Below are positions 7,079-16,109 of a stretch of DNA of 64,000 nt, piece after piece. This DNA comes from an uncultured Aquimarina sp. (GTDB taxonomy: Bacteria > Bacteroidota > Bacteroidia > Flavobacteriales > Flavobacteriaceae). The stretch's first letter is position 1, and the number at the start of each line of letters is the position of its first letter. The notes under the pieces were generated by a model. The model was not told the DNA's origin, made no database searches, and saw nothing but the letters and a program-made list of their open reading frames with translations. The stretch is from assembly GCF_947496855.1 (NCBI RefSeq), contig NZ_CANMED010000008.1, positions 264,509-328,508 on the forward strand, given 5' to 3'. The translations under genes and the position numbers were made by a program.

Positions 7079-7975
7079 GTGAACAACGTTAAGCAAAATT
7101 TCAGTATTAAAGATCTTGAAAATTTATGTGGTGTAAAAGCTCATACTATCAGAATATGGGAAAAAAGATATAATCTCTTATCCCCAGATCGTACTGAAAC
7201 CAATATACGTACTTATAGTTTAAAAAGTCTACAGAAGTTGCTTAATGTTACTTATCTTGTTAACAGTGGCTATAAAATCTCTAGAGTTTCTAAACTTAAT
7301 AATGAAGAGATTGATGAATATGTAAGAAGGATAGTGTCTGACAAAAGCACTAAAAATCAAGCAATTAATTCACTTAAAATATCCATGCTTAATTACGATT
7401 TACAATTGTTTTTGGGTACATATGAACAACTTTCAGAAAAAAGAACTTTTAGACAGATCTTTACTGATGTTTTTATTCCGCTTTTAACTGAGATAGGGTT
7501 ATTATGGCAAACAAATACGATTAGTCCTTCTCACGAGCATTTTATTACAAACCTTATTAAACAGAAACTATTAATTAATATAGAGAAACTGCAGTACTCT
7601 AAATCCACAAAAACGGATAAAGCTTTTATTCTGTATCTCCCAGAAAATGAAATACATGAATTAGGATTACTCTATATTAATTATGAAATTTTATTAAAAG
7701 GATACAAAGCCATTTATCTCGGTCCAAGTATACCCTTAGACAGCCTGCCTAATATGTTGTCATTTCATGAGAACACAGTTTTTCTTTCATATTTCACTGT
7801 AAGACCAGAAAAAGATAAAATAGGGGAATATGTTCAAAAATTTAATGAAATAGTGTGCTCCAAAAGAGAAAGCGAATTCTGGATGCTTGGTAAGCAAACT
7901 ATGCATGTTTCTGGTAGCAGTGGATCTAATCATCGTTACTTTTTATCCATAACTGACCTTCTTAAAGAATTATAG
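7079..7975 (+). CDS. MerR-family regulator with CarH-like B12-binding domain
   Basis: About 298 residues from GTG 7079. The N-terminal winged helix reads FSIKDLENLCGVKAHTIRIW then EKRYNLL, typical of MerR regulators of carotenoid genes. The C-terminal half carries the cobalamin signatures of CarH/LitR: W143-x9-E153-H154 (WQTNTISPSHEH) and E191-x-H193-E-L-G196 (EIHELG), the latter supplying the lower cobalt ligand. In known CarH proteins adenosylcobalamin makes a dark repressor that light dissolves. By analogy this protein would repress the crtI-crtB-crtZ genes downstream (20 bp to crtI) in the dark; light sensing is inference. A CarA-like light-independent role is the alternative. Confidence 0.85.
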   Translation: MNNVKQNFSIKDLENLCGVKAHTIRIWEKRYNLLSPDRTETNIRTYSLKSLQKLLNVTYLVNSGYKISRVSKLNNEEIDEYVRRIVSDKSTKNQAINSLKISMLNYDLQLFLGTYEQLSEKRTFRQIFTDVFIPLLTEIGLLWQTNTISPSHEHFITNLIKQKLLINIEKLQYSKSTKTDKAFILYLPENEIHELGLLYINYEILLKGYKAIYLGPSIPLDSLPNMLSFHENTVFLSYFTVRPEKDKIGEYVQKFNEIVCSKRESEFWMLGKQTMHVSGSSGSNHRYFLSITDLLKEL

Positions 7976-7995
7976 TAGATTTTTAAATAAACCTT

Positions 7996-9492
7996 ATGTC
8001 CCACAAAAAAGTAGTAATCATCGGTTCTGGCTTTTCATCCCTTTCTGCCTCTTGTTATCTGGCAAAATTAGGATATGATGTTACTGTATATGAAAAAAAT
8101 GATACTGTCGGCGGTAGAGCGAGACAACTAAAGAAAGAAGGATTTACATTTGATATCGGTCCATCTTGGTATTGGATGCCAGATGTATTTGAGAAGTTTT
8201 TTAATGATTTTAATACTTCGGCTTCTGAATTTTATACATTGGATAAATTAAATCCAGCGTACAAAGTATTCTTTGAAAATAAAGAAAGTATCACTATCGA
8301 AGATACCTTAGAAAAAATCTATGCAGCTTTCGAAAAAGAAGAAAAAGGAAGTTCTAATAAATTAAAGAAGTTTATATCTGCTGCAAAAAGCAATTATGAT
8401 ATAGCTATTAAAGAATTAGTTTATAGACCAGGGGTTTCCCCCATAGAATTAGTAACGAAAGAAACTATTAAGAAAATAGGGCAATTTTTTAGCACTATTT
8501 CCAAAGAAGTAAGAAAAGAATTTAAGAATAAAAAATTAATTCAGATTCTAGAATTTCCAGTATTATTTCTTGGAGCAAAACCAAGCGATACCCCTGCTTT
8601 TTATAGTTTTATGAATTACGCAGATTTCGGATTAGGAACTTGGCATCCACAAGGAGGAATGTATCAGGTTATCTTAGGGATGAAAAAATTAGCTGAATCC
8701 TTAGGAGTTCAGTTTTTCATTAACGCTCCTGTTGATAAAATTTTGGTTGAGAATGGTATTGCCAAAGGGATTGTTGTTAATAATGCTGAAATCAAAGCGG
8801 ATATTGTATTATGTGGTGCAGATTATCATCACGGGGAAACCTTATTAGATCAGAAATATCGACAGTATTCCGAATCCTATTGGGAACGCAAAACGTTTGC
8901 TCCTTCTTCTCTTCTCTTTTATGTTGGATTTGATAAAAAACTAAAAAACATACACCATCATAATTTATTCTTTGATACGGATTTTGACCTACACGCAAAA
9001 GATATTTATGATGAGCCTAAATGGCCTGACGAGCCTCTTTTTTATGCCAACTTTACTTCTGTTACGGATTCAGGTTCTGCTCCAGCTGGAAAAGAAAATG
9101 GTTTTTTCTTAATTCCTTTAGCTCCCGGTATTGAAGACACACCTGAACTAAGAGAGACATATTTTAATAAAATCATAACTCGTTTTGAGAATTTAACAGA
9201 ACAAAATGTTCAAAATAATATTATATTTAAAGAGTCTTTTTGTGTGAAAGATTTTATAAAAGAATACAATTCATATAAAGGGAATGCCTATGGAATGGCT
9301 AACACGTTATTACAAACGGCATTTTTAAGACCTAAGTTGAAAAGTAAAAAGGTACAACACCTATTTTTTACGGGTCAACTTACTGTTCCAGGACCAGGAG
9401 TACCACCATCATTAATTTCTGGAAAACTAGTAGCTGGACTAATAGAATCAAAATTTAATTTATCTAGTAAACCTAAATTGCAGACTGTGTGA
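7996..9492 (+). CDS. crtI: phytoene desaturase
   Basis: A 498-residue FAD enzyme of the CrtI family, introducing double bonds into phytoene to make lycopene (or neurosporene). The N-terminal dinucleotide-binding motif is VVIIGSGFSSLSASCYLAKLGY (key GxGxxS at residues 10-15) with E34 at the end of the second strand, then GGRARQ and FDIGPSWYWMP. The C-terminal CrtI signature is FTGQLTVPGPGVPPSLISGK. Length and order fit flavobacterial CrtI. It follows the MerR regulator by 20 bp, so it shares that transcript. Confidence 0.95.
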   Translation: MSHKKVVIIGSGFSSLSASCYLAKLGYDVTVYEKNDTVGGRARQLKKEGFTFDIGPSWYWMPDVFEKFFNDFNTSASEFYTLDKLNPAYKVFFENKESITIEDTLEKIYAAFEKEEKGSSNKLKKFISAAKSNYDIAIKELVYRPGVSPIELVTKETIKKIGQFFSTISKEVRKEFKNKKLIQILEFPVLFLGAKPSDTPAFYSFMNYADFGLGTWHPQGGMYQVILGMKKLAESLGVQFFINAPVDKILVENGIAKGIVVNNAEIKADIVLCGADYHHGETLLDQKYRQYSESYWERKTFAPSSLLFYVGFDKKLKNIHHHNLFFDTDFDLHAKDIYDEPKWPDEPLFYANFTSVTDSGSAPAGKENGFFLIPLAPGIEDTPELRETYFNKIITRFENLTEQNVQNNIIFKESFCVKDFIKEYNSYKGNAYGMANTLLQTAFLRPKLKSKKVQHLFFTGQLTVPGPGVPPSLISGKLVAGLIESKFNLSSKPKLQTV

Positions 9493-9585
9493 TGTAAGAA
9501 TGCATCCTACTATATTATGCAATAGACCTAACATTAATTTAAGGATTAAATCCACAAAAATTAAACCTTAACTAAAATCGAACTG

Positions 9586-10425
9586 ATGAAAGCTTTATTT
9601 GACTCCGTTTCTTATAGTTGTAGCAAACTTGTTACTAACTCTTACAGTACTTCATTTTCTTTAGCATCCAAAATGTTATCAGATTCTATTCGTCAGGACA
9701 TCTATAATATTTATGGATTCGTAAGATTTGCCGATGAAATTGTAGATAGCTTTCACGACTATGATAAGGAAAAATTATTCAATGATTTTGAAACTGAAAT
9801 GTATAAAGCCATCGATTATAAGATTAGCCTAAACCCTATTCTTAATTCATTTCAGCAAACGGTTCATCAGTATAATATACAACCAGAACTGTATGAAGCT
9901 TTTATGAAGAGTATGCGATTAGATCTTCATAAAAAGAACTATTTAACTGATATTGAGTATAAAGAATATATTTATGGCTCTGCAGATGTTGTTGGACTTA
10001 TGTGTCTTAAGGTATTTGTAAACGGAGATGATAAGCAGTATGATGAATTGAAGGAAAGTGCTAAGCATTTAGGTTCTGCTTTTCAGAAAGTAAATTTTTT
10101 ACGTGATCTAAAAGCGGATTTTGAAGACCTGAGTCGTACATATTTTCCAGATACTGATTTAAGACAATTAGACGAGGATTCTAAACTTAGAATTATAGAA
10201 GAGATTCAAGAAGATTTTGATAAAAGTTTTGAAGGTATTATGAAATTACCAGTTGAAGCAAAATTTGGGGTATACACGGCGTATATATACTATAAAAAAT
10301 TACTTAACAAACTAAAAGCTACGCCTTCTGTAGAAATTAAAAACACTAGAATCCGAGTACCTAATTATCAAAAGTTTGGACTGCTTGCTAAATCATATTT
10401 TGATTACAGATTGAATCTAATTTAA
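9586..10425 (+). CDS. crtB: phytoene synthase
   Basis: A 279-residue squalene/phytoene synthase condensing two geranylgeranyl diphosphates. The two Asp-rich metal-binding regions are visible: RFADEIVDSF (first DxxxD) and LRDLKADFEDLSRTYFP (second DxxxD and the usual RxYFP). YGSADVVGLMCLKVF is the helical segment around the active site. It lies 93 bp after crtI; that gap is T/A-rich and might hold a weak internal promoter. Confidence 0.94.
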   Translation: MKALFDSVSYSCSKLVTNSYSTSFSLASKMLSDSIRQDIYNIYGFVRFADEIVDSFHDYDKEKLFNDFETEMYKAIDYKISLNPILNSFQQTVHQYNIQPELYEAFMKSMRLDLHKKNYLTDIEYKEYIYGSADVVGLMCLKVFVNGDDKQYDELKESAKHLGSAFQKVNFLRDLKADFEDLSRTYFPDTDLRQLDEDSKLRIIEEIQEDFDKSFEGIMKLPVEAKFGVYTAYIYYKKLLNKLKATPSVEIKNTRIRVPNYQKFGLLAKSYFDYRLNLI

Positions 10426-10452
10426 TAATGCATTTAACGAAATTTATCTAAA

Positions 10453-10902
10453 ATGAATGTTCTAATTTGGATATTGATTTTTATAGTCACATTCTGTTTT
10501 ATGGAATTCATGGCATGGTTTACTCATAAATATATCATGCACGGTTTTCTATGGTCTTTACACAAAGATCACCACCACAAGAATCACAGTAGTTGGTGGG
10601 AACGTAATGATTTATTCTTTGTGTTTTATGCAGTAATAAGCATGACTTCTATCCTGCTCCATGATCCTATAACTTTCTGGGCAGGAGAATCGATAGGTTT
10701 TGGAATTCTAGCCTACGGTATTGCCTATTTTTTCGTTCATGATATATTTATACACCAACGATTCAAGCTATTCCGAAATGCAAATCATTGGTATGCTAAA
10801 GGTGTTAGAAGAGCTCACAAAATACACCACAAACACTTAAATAAAAGTAAAGGAAAATGTTTTGGAATGCTATTTGTTCCTTTTAAGTATTTTAGAAGTT
10901 AG
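10453..10902 (+). CDS. crtZ: beta-carotene hydroxylase, di-iron membrane type
   Basis: A 149-residue integral membrane enzyme with the four histidine clusters of CrtZ and related fatty-acid hydroxylases: HKYIMH, HKDHHHKNH, HDIFIHQR and HKIHHKH. It adds 3-hydroxyls to beta-ionone rings, giving zeaxanthin. Its presence implies a cyclised carotenoid, yet no lycopene cyclase (crtY) follows; the next gene is on the other strand. The cluster is thus merR-crtI-crtB-crtZ. Confidence 0.93.
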   Translation: MNVLIWILIFIVTFCFMEFMAWFTHKYIMHGFLWSLHKDHHHKNHSSWWERNDLFFVFYAVISMTSILLHDPITFWAGESIGFGILAYGIAYFFVHDIFIHQRFKLFRNANHWYAKGVRRAHKIHHKHLNKSKGKCFGMLFVPFKYFRS

Positions 10903-10906
10903 GAAT

Positions 10907-11467
10907 TTACTCCGCCAATAATTGATCTATAGCGGTTCTCACCTTATCAGTATTCCAGTCAGCTGCACCAATTTTATGAATTACTATATTTCCCTTCTTG
11001 TCGATAAGATATGTACCAGGAATAGGCTTATGGACAAAAGGCTTAGGATGCTCTGATAGCGCCCTATAAATTGGATAATTATAACTTTTATCATCCATAA
11101 ATTTATTTAGTTCCGGGTCATCATCTTCAGTCAAAAACACAAATACTACTTTATCTTTATAATCATTATACAACTCTTGTAATGATGGCATTTCTGCAAT
11201 ACAAGGTGGACACCAAGTTGCCCAATAATTTAGTAACACTACTTTACCTTCAGCCGTATCAAAATTCATTGATTCCGTATTTACTCCGTGAAGTTTCCAA
11301 TTATAAGAGGATACCTGAGTTCGTTCCTCTATATCCACTAAGTTAGGGCTAAAAGAAAATATTCTGGTAAGAAAAATCTGCATCATTCCCCTAGTATTCG
11401 GAATAAAAAAAAGCAGTAAAATAACTACAAAAATCAGGTTAGATATATTCTTTTTATTGAATTTCAT
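10907..11467 (-). CDS. TlpA-like membrane-anchored thioredoxin
   Basis: Start placed at ATG 11465-11467 (MKFNKKNISN), which gives 186 residues with one N-terminal membrane anchor (LIFVVILLLFFIP); the 32 codons upstream in the same frame look non-coding. The periplasmic domain carries WATWCPPCIAEMP, the redox CxxC of TlpA/ResA proteins, and the cis-Pro region PIPGTYLIDKKG. It probably reduces disulfides of exported proteins or apocytochromes. It converges on crtZ with a 4-bp gap. Confidence 0.85.
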   Translation of the reverse strand: MKFNKKNISNLIFVVILLLFFIPNTRGMMQIFLTRIFSFSPNLVDIEERTQVSSYNWKLHGVNTESMNFDTAEGKVVLLNYWATWCPPCIAEMPSLQELYNDYKDKVVFVFLTEDDDPELNKFMDDKSYNYPIYRALSEHPKPFVHKPIPGTYLIDKKGNIVIHKIGAADWNTDKVRTAIDQLLAE

Positions 11468-11700
11468 AAAAGATTTTCTATTATATAGGTAATTAAATTT
11501 GTCGGTAAAAAAATGTTTCCTTGCAAAAGTATATATAATCTGCGATAAAAGATTATCTAACAATTAGTAAAATGTATTTAATAGTTATCGAAATGTAAAT
11601 TTCGAAATGTAAATCTTAGTCTTCATTAAGATAAGCTCAGCTATATATTTTGAATGTCTCGTTGATACAAATTTTCAAAATAAAGTTTCGCTAAATTAAT

Positions 11701-11725
11701 AAAGCGCAACCTTTGGTTGCGCTTT
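11701..11725 (-). terminator. GC-rich hairpin downstream of the repeat lipoprotein gene
   Basis: AAAGCGCAACC and GGTTGCGCTTT pair perfectly around TTT. It lies 128 bp after the stop of the minus-strand lipoprotein gene and upstream of the TlpA gene. No long T run follows on either strand, so its use as a terminator is likely but not certain. Confidence 0.5.
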
Positions 11726-11852
11726 AAAACTAACAAAAAAACAATAATGAACTATTGTGTTATACTCCCCGTGAGATAGGAAGCTACGTTAAGTTCACAT
11801 TATCATTAATCATCATTATTTTCTTTTTCATTATAAGATAAACCTCTTTTAG

Positions 11853-13598
11853 TTATTGTCTTGTTACCTGAATAGAATTAGATAAACTAAAACAACCTTT
11901 CAGATCACTTGTGTTCATATCCATTGCCAATCCTTCTACTCCATTCTCGTATCTTAAGTACCAGATAAAACATACTCCTGCTCCTGCTGCATCAAAATCC
12001 ACTCCTTCTACCATAGCTAATGTTCCTGGTAATCCTAAAATTTTTCCTTGATCATCGGTAATAACCCAAGTGCTATTTGGGCCCGTAGCATTAGAGCTAT
12101 CTAATGTTATTCCACTTACCATATCAGGAGTTCCGTCAACCATAAAAGTAAAAGGACCTCCGGATAATACTCCTGAACTTGTGTTACAATTTCTGGTAAC
12201 TGTAATTGGATTAGAAAGATCAAACATTCCTGTAACATCATTAGCATTCATACCCATTTCTAATCCTGTAACCGTTCCATTATACCTTGCATACCAAATT
12301 AAACAAACACCTAGACCTGCAGCGTCAAAATCTACACCTTCTACAGCCATTAGTGTTGGTGGTAATCCAAGTATATTTCCTTGATCATCCGTAACAATCC
12401 AAGTACTATTATCTCCAAAAGTATTAGCATCATCTAACGTGATTCCTGAAACCATATCGGCAGTTCCATCTACATCAAACTCAAAAGGGCCACCAGCAAT
12501 AGTTCCTGCATTTACTACTTGATTACGCTCTACTGTAATTGAATTAGAAAGATCAAAATCTCCAGTAACATCATTAGCATTCATCCCCATTTCCAATCCT
12601 GTTACAGATCCACTATATCTTGCATACCAAATTAGACAAGTTCCTGCTCCTGCTTCGTCAAAGTTCACACCTTCTACTGCCATTAATGTTGGTGGTAATC
12701 CAAGAATATTCCCTTGATCATCAGTTACTATCCAAGTACTATTATCTCCAAAAGCGTTGGTATCATCTAATGTAATTCCTGATACCATATCCGCTTCTCC
12801 ATCAACATCAAACTCAAAAGGTCCTCCAGAAATAGTTCCTGCATTTACTACTTGATTACGATCTACTGTAATTGAATTAGAAAGATCAAAATCACCTGTT
12901 ACATCATTGGCATTCATTCCCATTTCTAATCCTGATATCGTACCTTCATAACGTGCATACCAAATCAGACAAGTTCCTGCTCCAGCTTCGTCAAAGTTTA
13001 CACCTTCTACTGCCATTATTGTTGGCGGTAATCCAAGAATATTTCCTTGATCATCTGTAACAATCCAAGTACTACCAGAACCAAATGCATTAGTATCATC
13101 TAATGTGATTCCGGATACCATGTCTGCTTCCCCATCTACATCAAATTCGAATGGACCACCAGAAATAACCCCAGCATTTGCAACTTGATTTCTGATTACG
13201 GTAATAGAGTTAGAAAGATCAAAATCACCTGTTACATCATTGGCATTCATATCCATTTCTAAACCGGTAATCGTTCCATTGTATCTAGCATACCATATTA
13301 AACAGGTTCCTGTACCAGCTTCATCAAAGTTTACTCCTTCTACTGCAGTTAATGTAGGTGGTAATCCAAGAATATTCCCTTGATCATCAGTTACTATCCA
13401 AGTACTACTTGTACCAAATGCATTAGTATCATCTAATGTAATTCCAGATACCATGTCTGCTTCCCCATCTACATCAAATTCGAATGGACCACCAGAAATT
13501 TCTCCGGCATTAGCGACAGATATTGTATCGTCATCATCCTTACAGGAAACTGCGATTAATCCTATCGCAAGCATTCCTATCATTAATTTTTTAAACAT
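11853..13598 (-). CDS. lipoprotein built of five 111-residue tandem repeats
   Basis: A 581-residue protein with a lipoprotein signal (MFKKLMIGMLAIGLIAVSC, Cys19) and an acidic KDDDD linker. The rest is five copies of one domain beginning at residues 30, 141, 252, 363 and 474. Each reads NAGxISGGPFEFDVDGE, then DMVSGITLDD, STWIVTDDQGNILGLPPT, then CLIWYARY with a single conserved cysteine, and ends DVTGDFDLSNSITV. Copies 1-4 are almost identical; copy 5 has diverged. I recognise no named family. The fold is likely beta-rich, and the protein is probably surface-exposed by the Bacteroidota lipoprotein export route. The Crp/Fnr gene lies 75 bp upstream on the same strand. Confidence 0.85.
   Translation of the reverse strand: MFKKLMIGMLAIGLIAVSCKDDDDTISVANAGEISGGPFEFDVDGEADMVSGITLDDTNAFGTSSTWIVTDDQGNILGLPPTLTAVEGVNFDEAGTGTCLIWYARYNGTITGLEMDMNANDVTGDFDLSNSITVIRNQVANAGVISGGPFEFDVDGEADMVSGITLDDTNAFGSGSTWIVTDDQGNILGLPPTIMAVEGVNFDEAGAGTCLIWYARYEGTISGLEMGMNANDVTGDFDLSNSITVDRNQVVNAGTISGGPFEFDVDGEADMVSGITLDDTNAFGDNSTWIVTDDQGNILGLPPTLMAVEGVNFDEAGAGTCLIWYARYSGSVTGLEMGMNANDVTGDFDLSNSITVERNQVVNAGTIAGGPFEFDVDGTADMVSGITLDDANTFGDNSTWIVTDDQGNILGLPPTLMAVEGVDFDAAGLGVCLIWYARYNGTVTGLEMGMNANDVTGMFDLSNPITVTRNCNTSSGVLSGGPFTFMVDGTPDMVSGITLDSSNATGPNSTWVITDDQGKILGLPGTLAMVEGVDFDAAGAGVCFIWYLRYENGVEGLAMDMNTSDLKGCFSLSNSIQVTRQ
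11856..13511 (-). repeat. five tandem 333-bp repeats inside the lipoprotein gene
   Basis: Units run at about 13511-13179, 13178-12846, 12845-12513, 12512-12180 and 12179-11856. Units 1-4 match even at many synonymous positions, pointing to recent duplication or gene conversion; the last unit is the oldest. Confidence 0.85.
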
Positions 13599-13672
13599 TG
13601 CCTTTTGTTTTATGATTATTATTACTGTAAAAGTAAATTCATAAAACTTTTTAAAATGTTAGGTAGCTAACA

Positions 13673-14341
13673 CTAAGCAACAATTTTTAAACGAATTTCT
13701 CTTCTATTAAAATCAATTTGCTTGGATTCTTTTAATTCGTTCATAATGATATTTAATGTTGGACGGGATGTACCAATAAGATTAGCAATATCTCTTTGTG
13801 TATATGGATGTTGTATCACTGTATCTCCTGTATTTGGGCAGCAATATCCAAAATCTTCTTTGAGTTCATCAAAGAATTCTAATAATCTAGTTTTAGTGTC
13901 TTTAAATAGTAGTAACTGTAATCTTCTTTCGAGACGTTTAAAACGTAAACCAATAAACTTATAAACCTTGAGGCTAAAAGTCTGATTATCGCGCATAAGA
14001 TCATGCATAGTTTGAACTCCAATTGGACAAATAGAAGTCGTATTATCAACAGATTGAGCAAATTCAGTTCTTCTATCTTCTCCAAGAATTGCCTTTTCTC
14101 CAAAAAGCTCTCCTCGGGTTAAGATAGCTTTTACGACTTCCTTGCCATCTTCAGAATAATAACCAATTTTCACTTTCCCTTTTTCGATTAGGTATATTTT
14201 ATTGGCTGAGTCTTCTTCAAAATAGATGTAATCGCTTTTTTTGTAAGCATCTAAATCGTGATCCTTTTTGTACTTTTTAAATTTATGAGGACATAATACT
14301 CTGAAGAGATTTGCATCTTCGAAAAACCAGATTGCACTCAT
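13673..14341 (-). CDS. Crp/Fnr-family transcriptional regulator
   Basis: A 222-residue protein with a cyclic-nucleotide-binding-like beta roll (IYLIEKGKVKIGYYSEDGKE then GELFGEKAILGEDRRTEFA) and a C-terminal winged helix (YTQRDIANLIGTSRPTLN, recognition helix about 188-205). The cysteines are few and not in the Fnr iron-sulfur arrangement, so oxygen sensing by a cluster is unlikely; the ligand is unknown. Flavobacteria often have several such regulators. The repeat lipoprotein gene downstream (75 bp) may be a target, by position only. Confidence 0.85.
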   Translation of the reverse strand: MSAIWFFEDANLFRVLCPHKFKKYKKDHDLDAYKKSDYIYFEEDSANKIYLIEKGKVKIGYYSEDGKEVVKAILTRGELFGEKAILGEDRRTEFAQSVDNTTSICPIGVQTMHDLMRDNQTFSLKVYKFIGLRFKRLERRLQLLLFKDTKTRLLEFFDELKEDFGYCCPNTGDTVIQHPYTQRDIANLIGTSRPTLNIIMNELKESKQIDFNRREIRLKIVA

Positions 14342-14516
14342 GACGTTTGTGTTTTATTAAGTTAGTTAGATATCAAACTAATGATACTAAGAAGAGTGTC
14401 GTAATCCTTGTAGAATTCTTACAAAAAAATTAACAATATTTCTTATTAAGAACGGAATACAGCATCTACGTATTATAATAACAGTTTTCGTAAAGAAAAC
14501 CCTATATATGTATGCG

Positions 14517-14549
14517 AAAAACTCCCAAAAGATCAATTTTGAGAGTTTT
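14517..14549 (-). terminator. hairpin terminator after nadV
   Basis: AAAACTC plus CAAAA pairs with TTTTG plus GAGTTTT with small bulges, about 20 bp after the nadV stop on the minus strand. Confidence 0.6.
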
Positions 14550-14568
14550 CATTAATACGCATTATTAT

Positions 14569-16014
14569 TTATGCCAAAATTCGTTTTCGTATAACAGACA
14601 GACTTTCATCATTGACCAATTTCCCATCTTTAAAAACTGTCCGAAACAAGCCCTGTTTTTCTTCTTCTAAAGTACATTGATCTTTTAGCGTAATTTCGCC
14701 ATTAGACTCGTAAAGTTGCATCAATCCTTTTGCAGATTTTTTGGTTCCATCATCCGTAATAGGATCTTTAAAAATTTCTCTTCCCTCTCCATTTACCTCA
14801 ACATAAGTTGCCTTCATAGCAAATCCAAAAGTATCTCTAGTATTATATTGATAAGTAAAACTTCCTATTCCAAGTACCACATTAGTAGATGCAAAACCTT
14901 TTTGTTTTAGTCGTTCACATATCTGTGTAGCTCTATCCATAGTAATACTATCTCCATAGATTGCTCCAATTTTTGGGTTTAGTACTTTGTATCCTTGTTC
15001 ATTAATGGTTCCTCCAAATTCATCCCAAAGTAATTCGATTACTCCTTTTGCAATTACAGGGTCTTTATGATCGCATCCACATATGATATCTACCGGATCA
15101 CCAGAATCTGGTCTGATCACTAGTTTACCTTCGCGTTGCATAATTTCATTTTTTAACTTGGGAAGATATTCTGTCAACACCTTCCAGAGATCCCAGGTAT
15201 CAGAAACCACAGATAATATTCCTGTAGGATATGTCTCTAATAATCTTCTAAAAGTACCAATCTCATCATCTTTACTACCGGCACACATTACACTATGCTC
15301 TGTGGCATTAACACTGCCAATTACTAATTCTTTGGTAACATCAGCATTATAATACATTTCATACGCTTTTGCTACTGGTAATGTATCGCTACCTGAAAAA
15401 GAAAGTGCGTGACCCATACCACTAAGTATTGCAGATTCTGTACCAGACATTCCTCTCATAGAGAAATCATGACCTTGCCAGGTAATAAATTCCAGATTTT
15501 CTTTATCCGTTTCTAAAGCGTACTTACTAAGGATTTTTTGATATTGTTTAGCGATGGTTGCAGAGGTACACGGTTGCCATATGATACTAGAAAGTAAAGT
15601 TTCTAAATAATTTGTCAACCAAAAGAATTCTGATTTTGTATTTACTAAGGTAAACATTGGCACTCTTATCGGCACCTCTGTACCTTCTGGCAACGCTTTT
15701 ATCTCAATTGGTAAAAAGCCTAAATCATGTAATTCTAAAATGTGTTGAATATCATAATCTACACCCAAATAATGATCTACATATTTTTTATATTCTGAAA
15801 CAACTTCTTCTTTTGGGAGGTCAAAAAAACTTTCATTAAATCTCTTAATCAAATATTCTTTTACAAAATACTGCAACCCAAAAAACACTACATTATCAAT
15901 TCCTTCTATCCTACTTTTTCTTGGAGTCCAATTAGAATACACTAAGGTAGTTCCATCTGGGTATTGTTCTTTGTGACCTAATTTATAACCGTCTGTTAAT
16001 AGTAGTGGATTCAT
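14569..16014 (-). CDS. nadV: nicotinamide phosphoribosyltransferase-like protein (NadV; possibly a Namat)
   Basis: A 481-residue member of the NAMPT family, which makes NMN from nicotinamide and PRPP. Key residues are kept: D210 in GSDT (nicotinamide ring), H240 in NATEHS (the autophosphorylated His) and R301/D303 in VIRPDSGDPVD (ribose-phosphate site). Family knowledge adds a caution: phage NARP1 Namat enzymes are annotated as NAMPT but join nicotinamide to ADP-ribose pyrophosphate, giving NAD+ directly. The co-regulated prs-like kinase makes that option real. The gene has its own promoter, TATATTTG fused to an NrtR-type dyad, 15-36 bp upstream. Confidence 0.9.
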   Translation of the reverse strand: MNPLLLTDGYKLGHKEQYPDGTTLVYSNWTPRKSRIEGIDNVVFFGLQYFVKEYLIKRFNESFFDLPKEEVVSEYKKYVDHYLGVDYDIQHILELHDLGFLPIEIKALPEGTEVPIRVPMFTLVNTKSEFFWLTNYLETLLSSIIWQPCTSATIAKQYQKILSKYALETDKENLEFITWQGHDFSMRGMSGTESAILSGMGHALSFSGSDTLPVAKAYEMYYNADVTKELVIGSVNATEHSVMCAGSKDDEIGTFRRLLETYPTGILSVVSDTWDLWKVLTEYLPKLKNEIMQREGKLVIRPDSGDPVDIICGCDHKDPVIAKGVIELLWDEFGGTINEQGYKVLNPKIGAIYGDSITMDRATQICERLKQKGFASTNVVLGIGSFTYQYNTRDTFGFAMKATYVEVNGEGREIFKDPITDDGTKKSAKGLMQLYESNGEITLKDQCTLEEEKQGLFRTVFKDGKLVNDESLSVIRKRILA

Positions 16015-16028
16015 ATATTTATTATTTT

Positions 16029-16050
16029 GCGTTAATTATACGCAAATATA
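16029..16050 (-). promoter_or_regulatory. nadV promoter -7 element overlapping an NrtR-type operator
   Basis: GCGTTAATTATACGC (16029-16043) is a GCGT-N7-ACGC dyad. On the minus strand TATATTTG (16050-16043) shares its last G with the dyad, so a bound protein would block RNA polymerase. The same arrangement occurs before the prs-like gene and nrtR. Confidence 0.7.
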
Positions 16051-16109
16051 ATTTTTATTTTGAAATTTAAAAAACAATTAAACCAATTTCTTTTGGATAT
16101 CTATATATT

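Noticed and set aside
12070..13644. Plus-strand ORFs opposite the repeat lipoprotein
   Set aside because: They are shadows of the tandem repeats in the opposite strand, with no start signals or family features.
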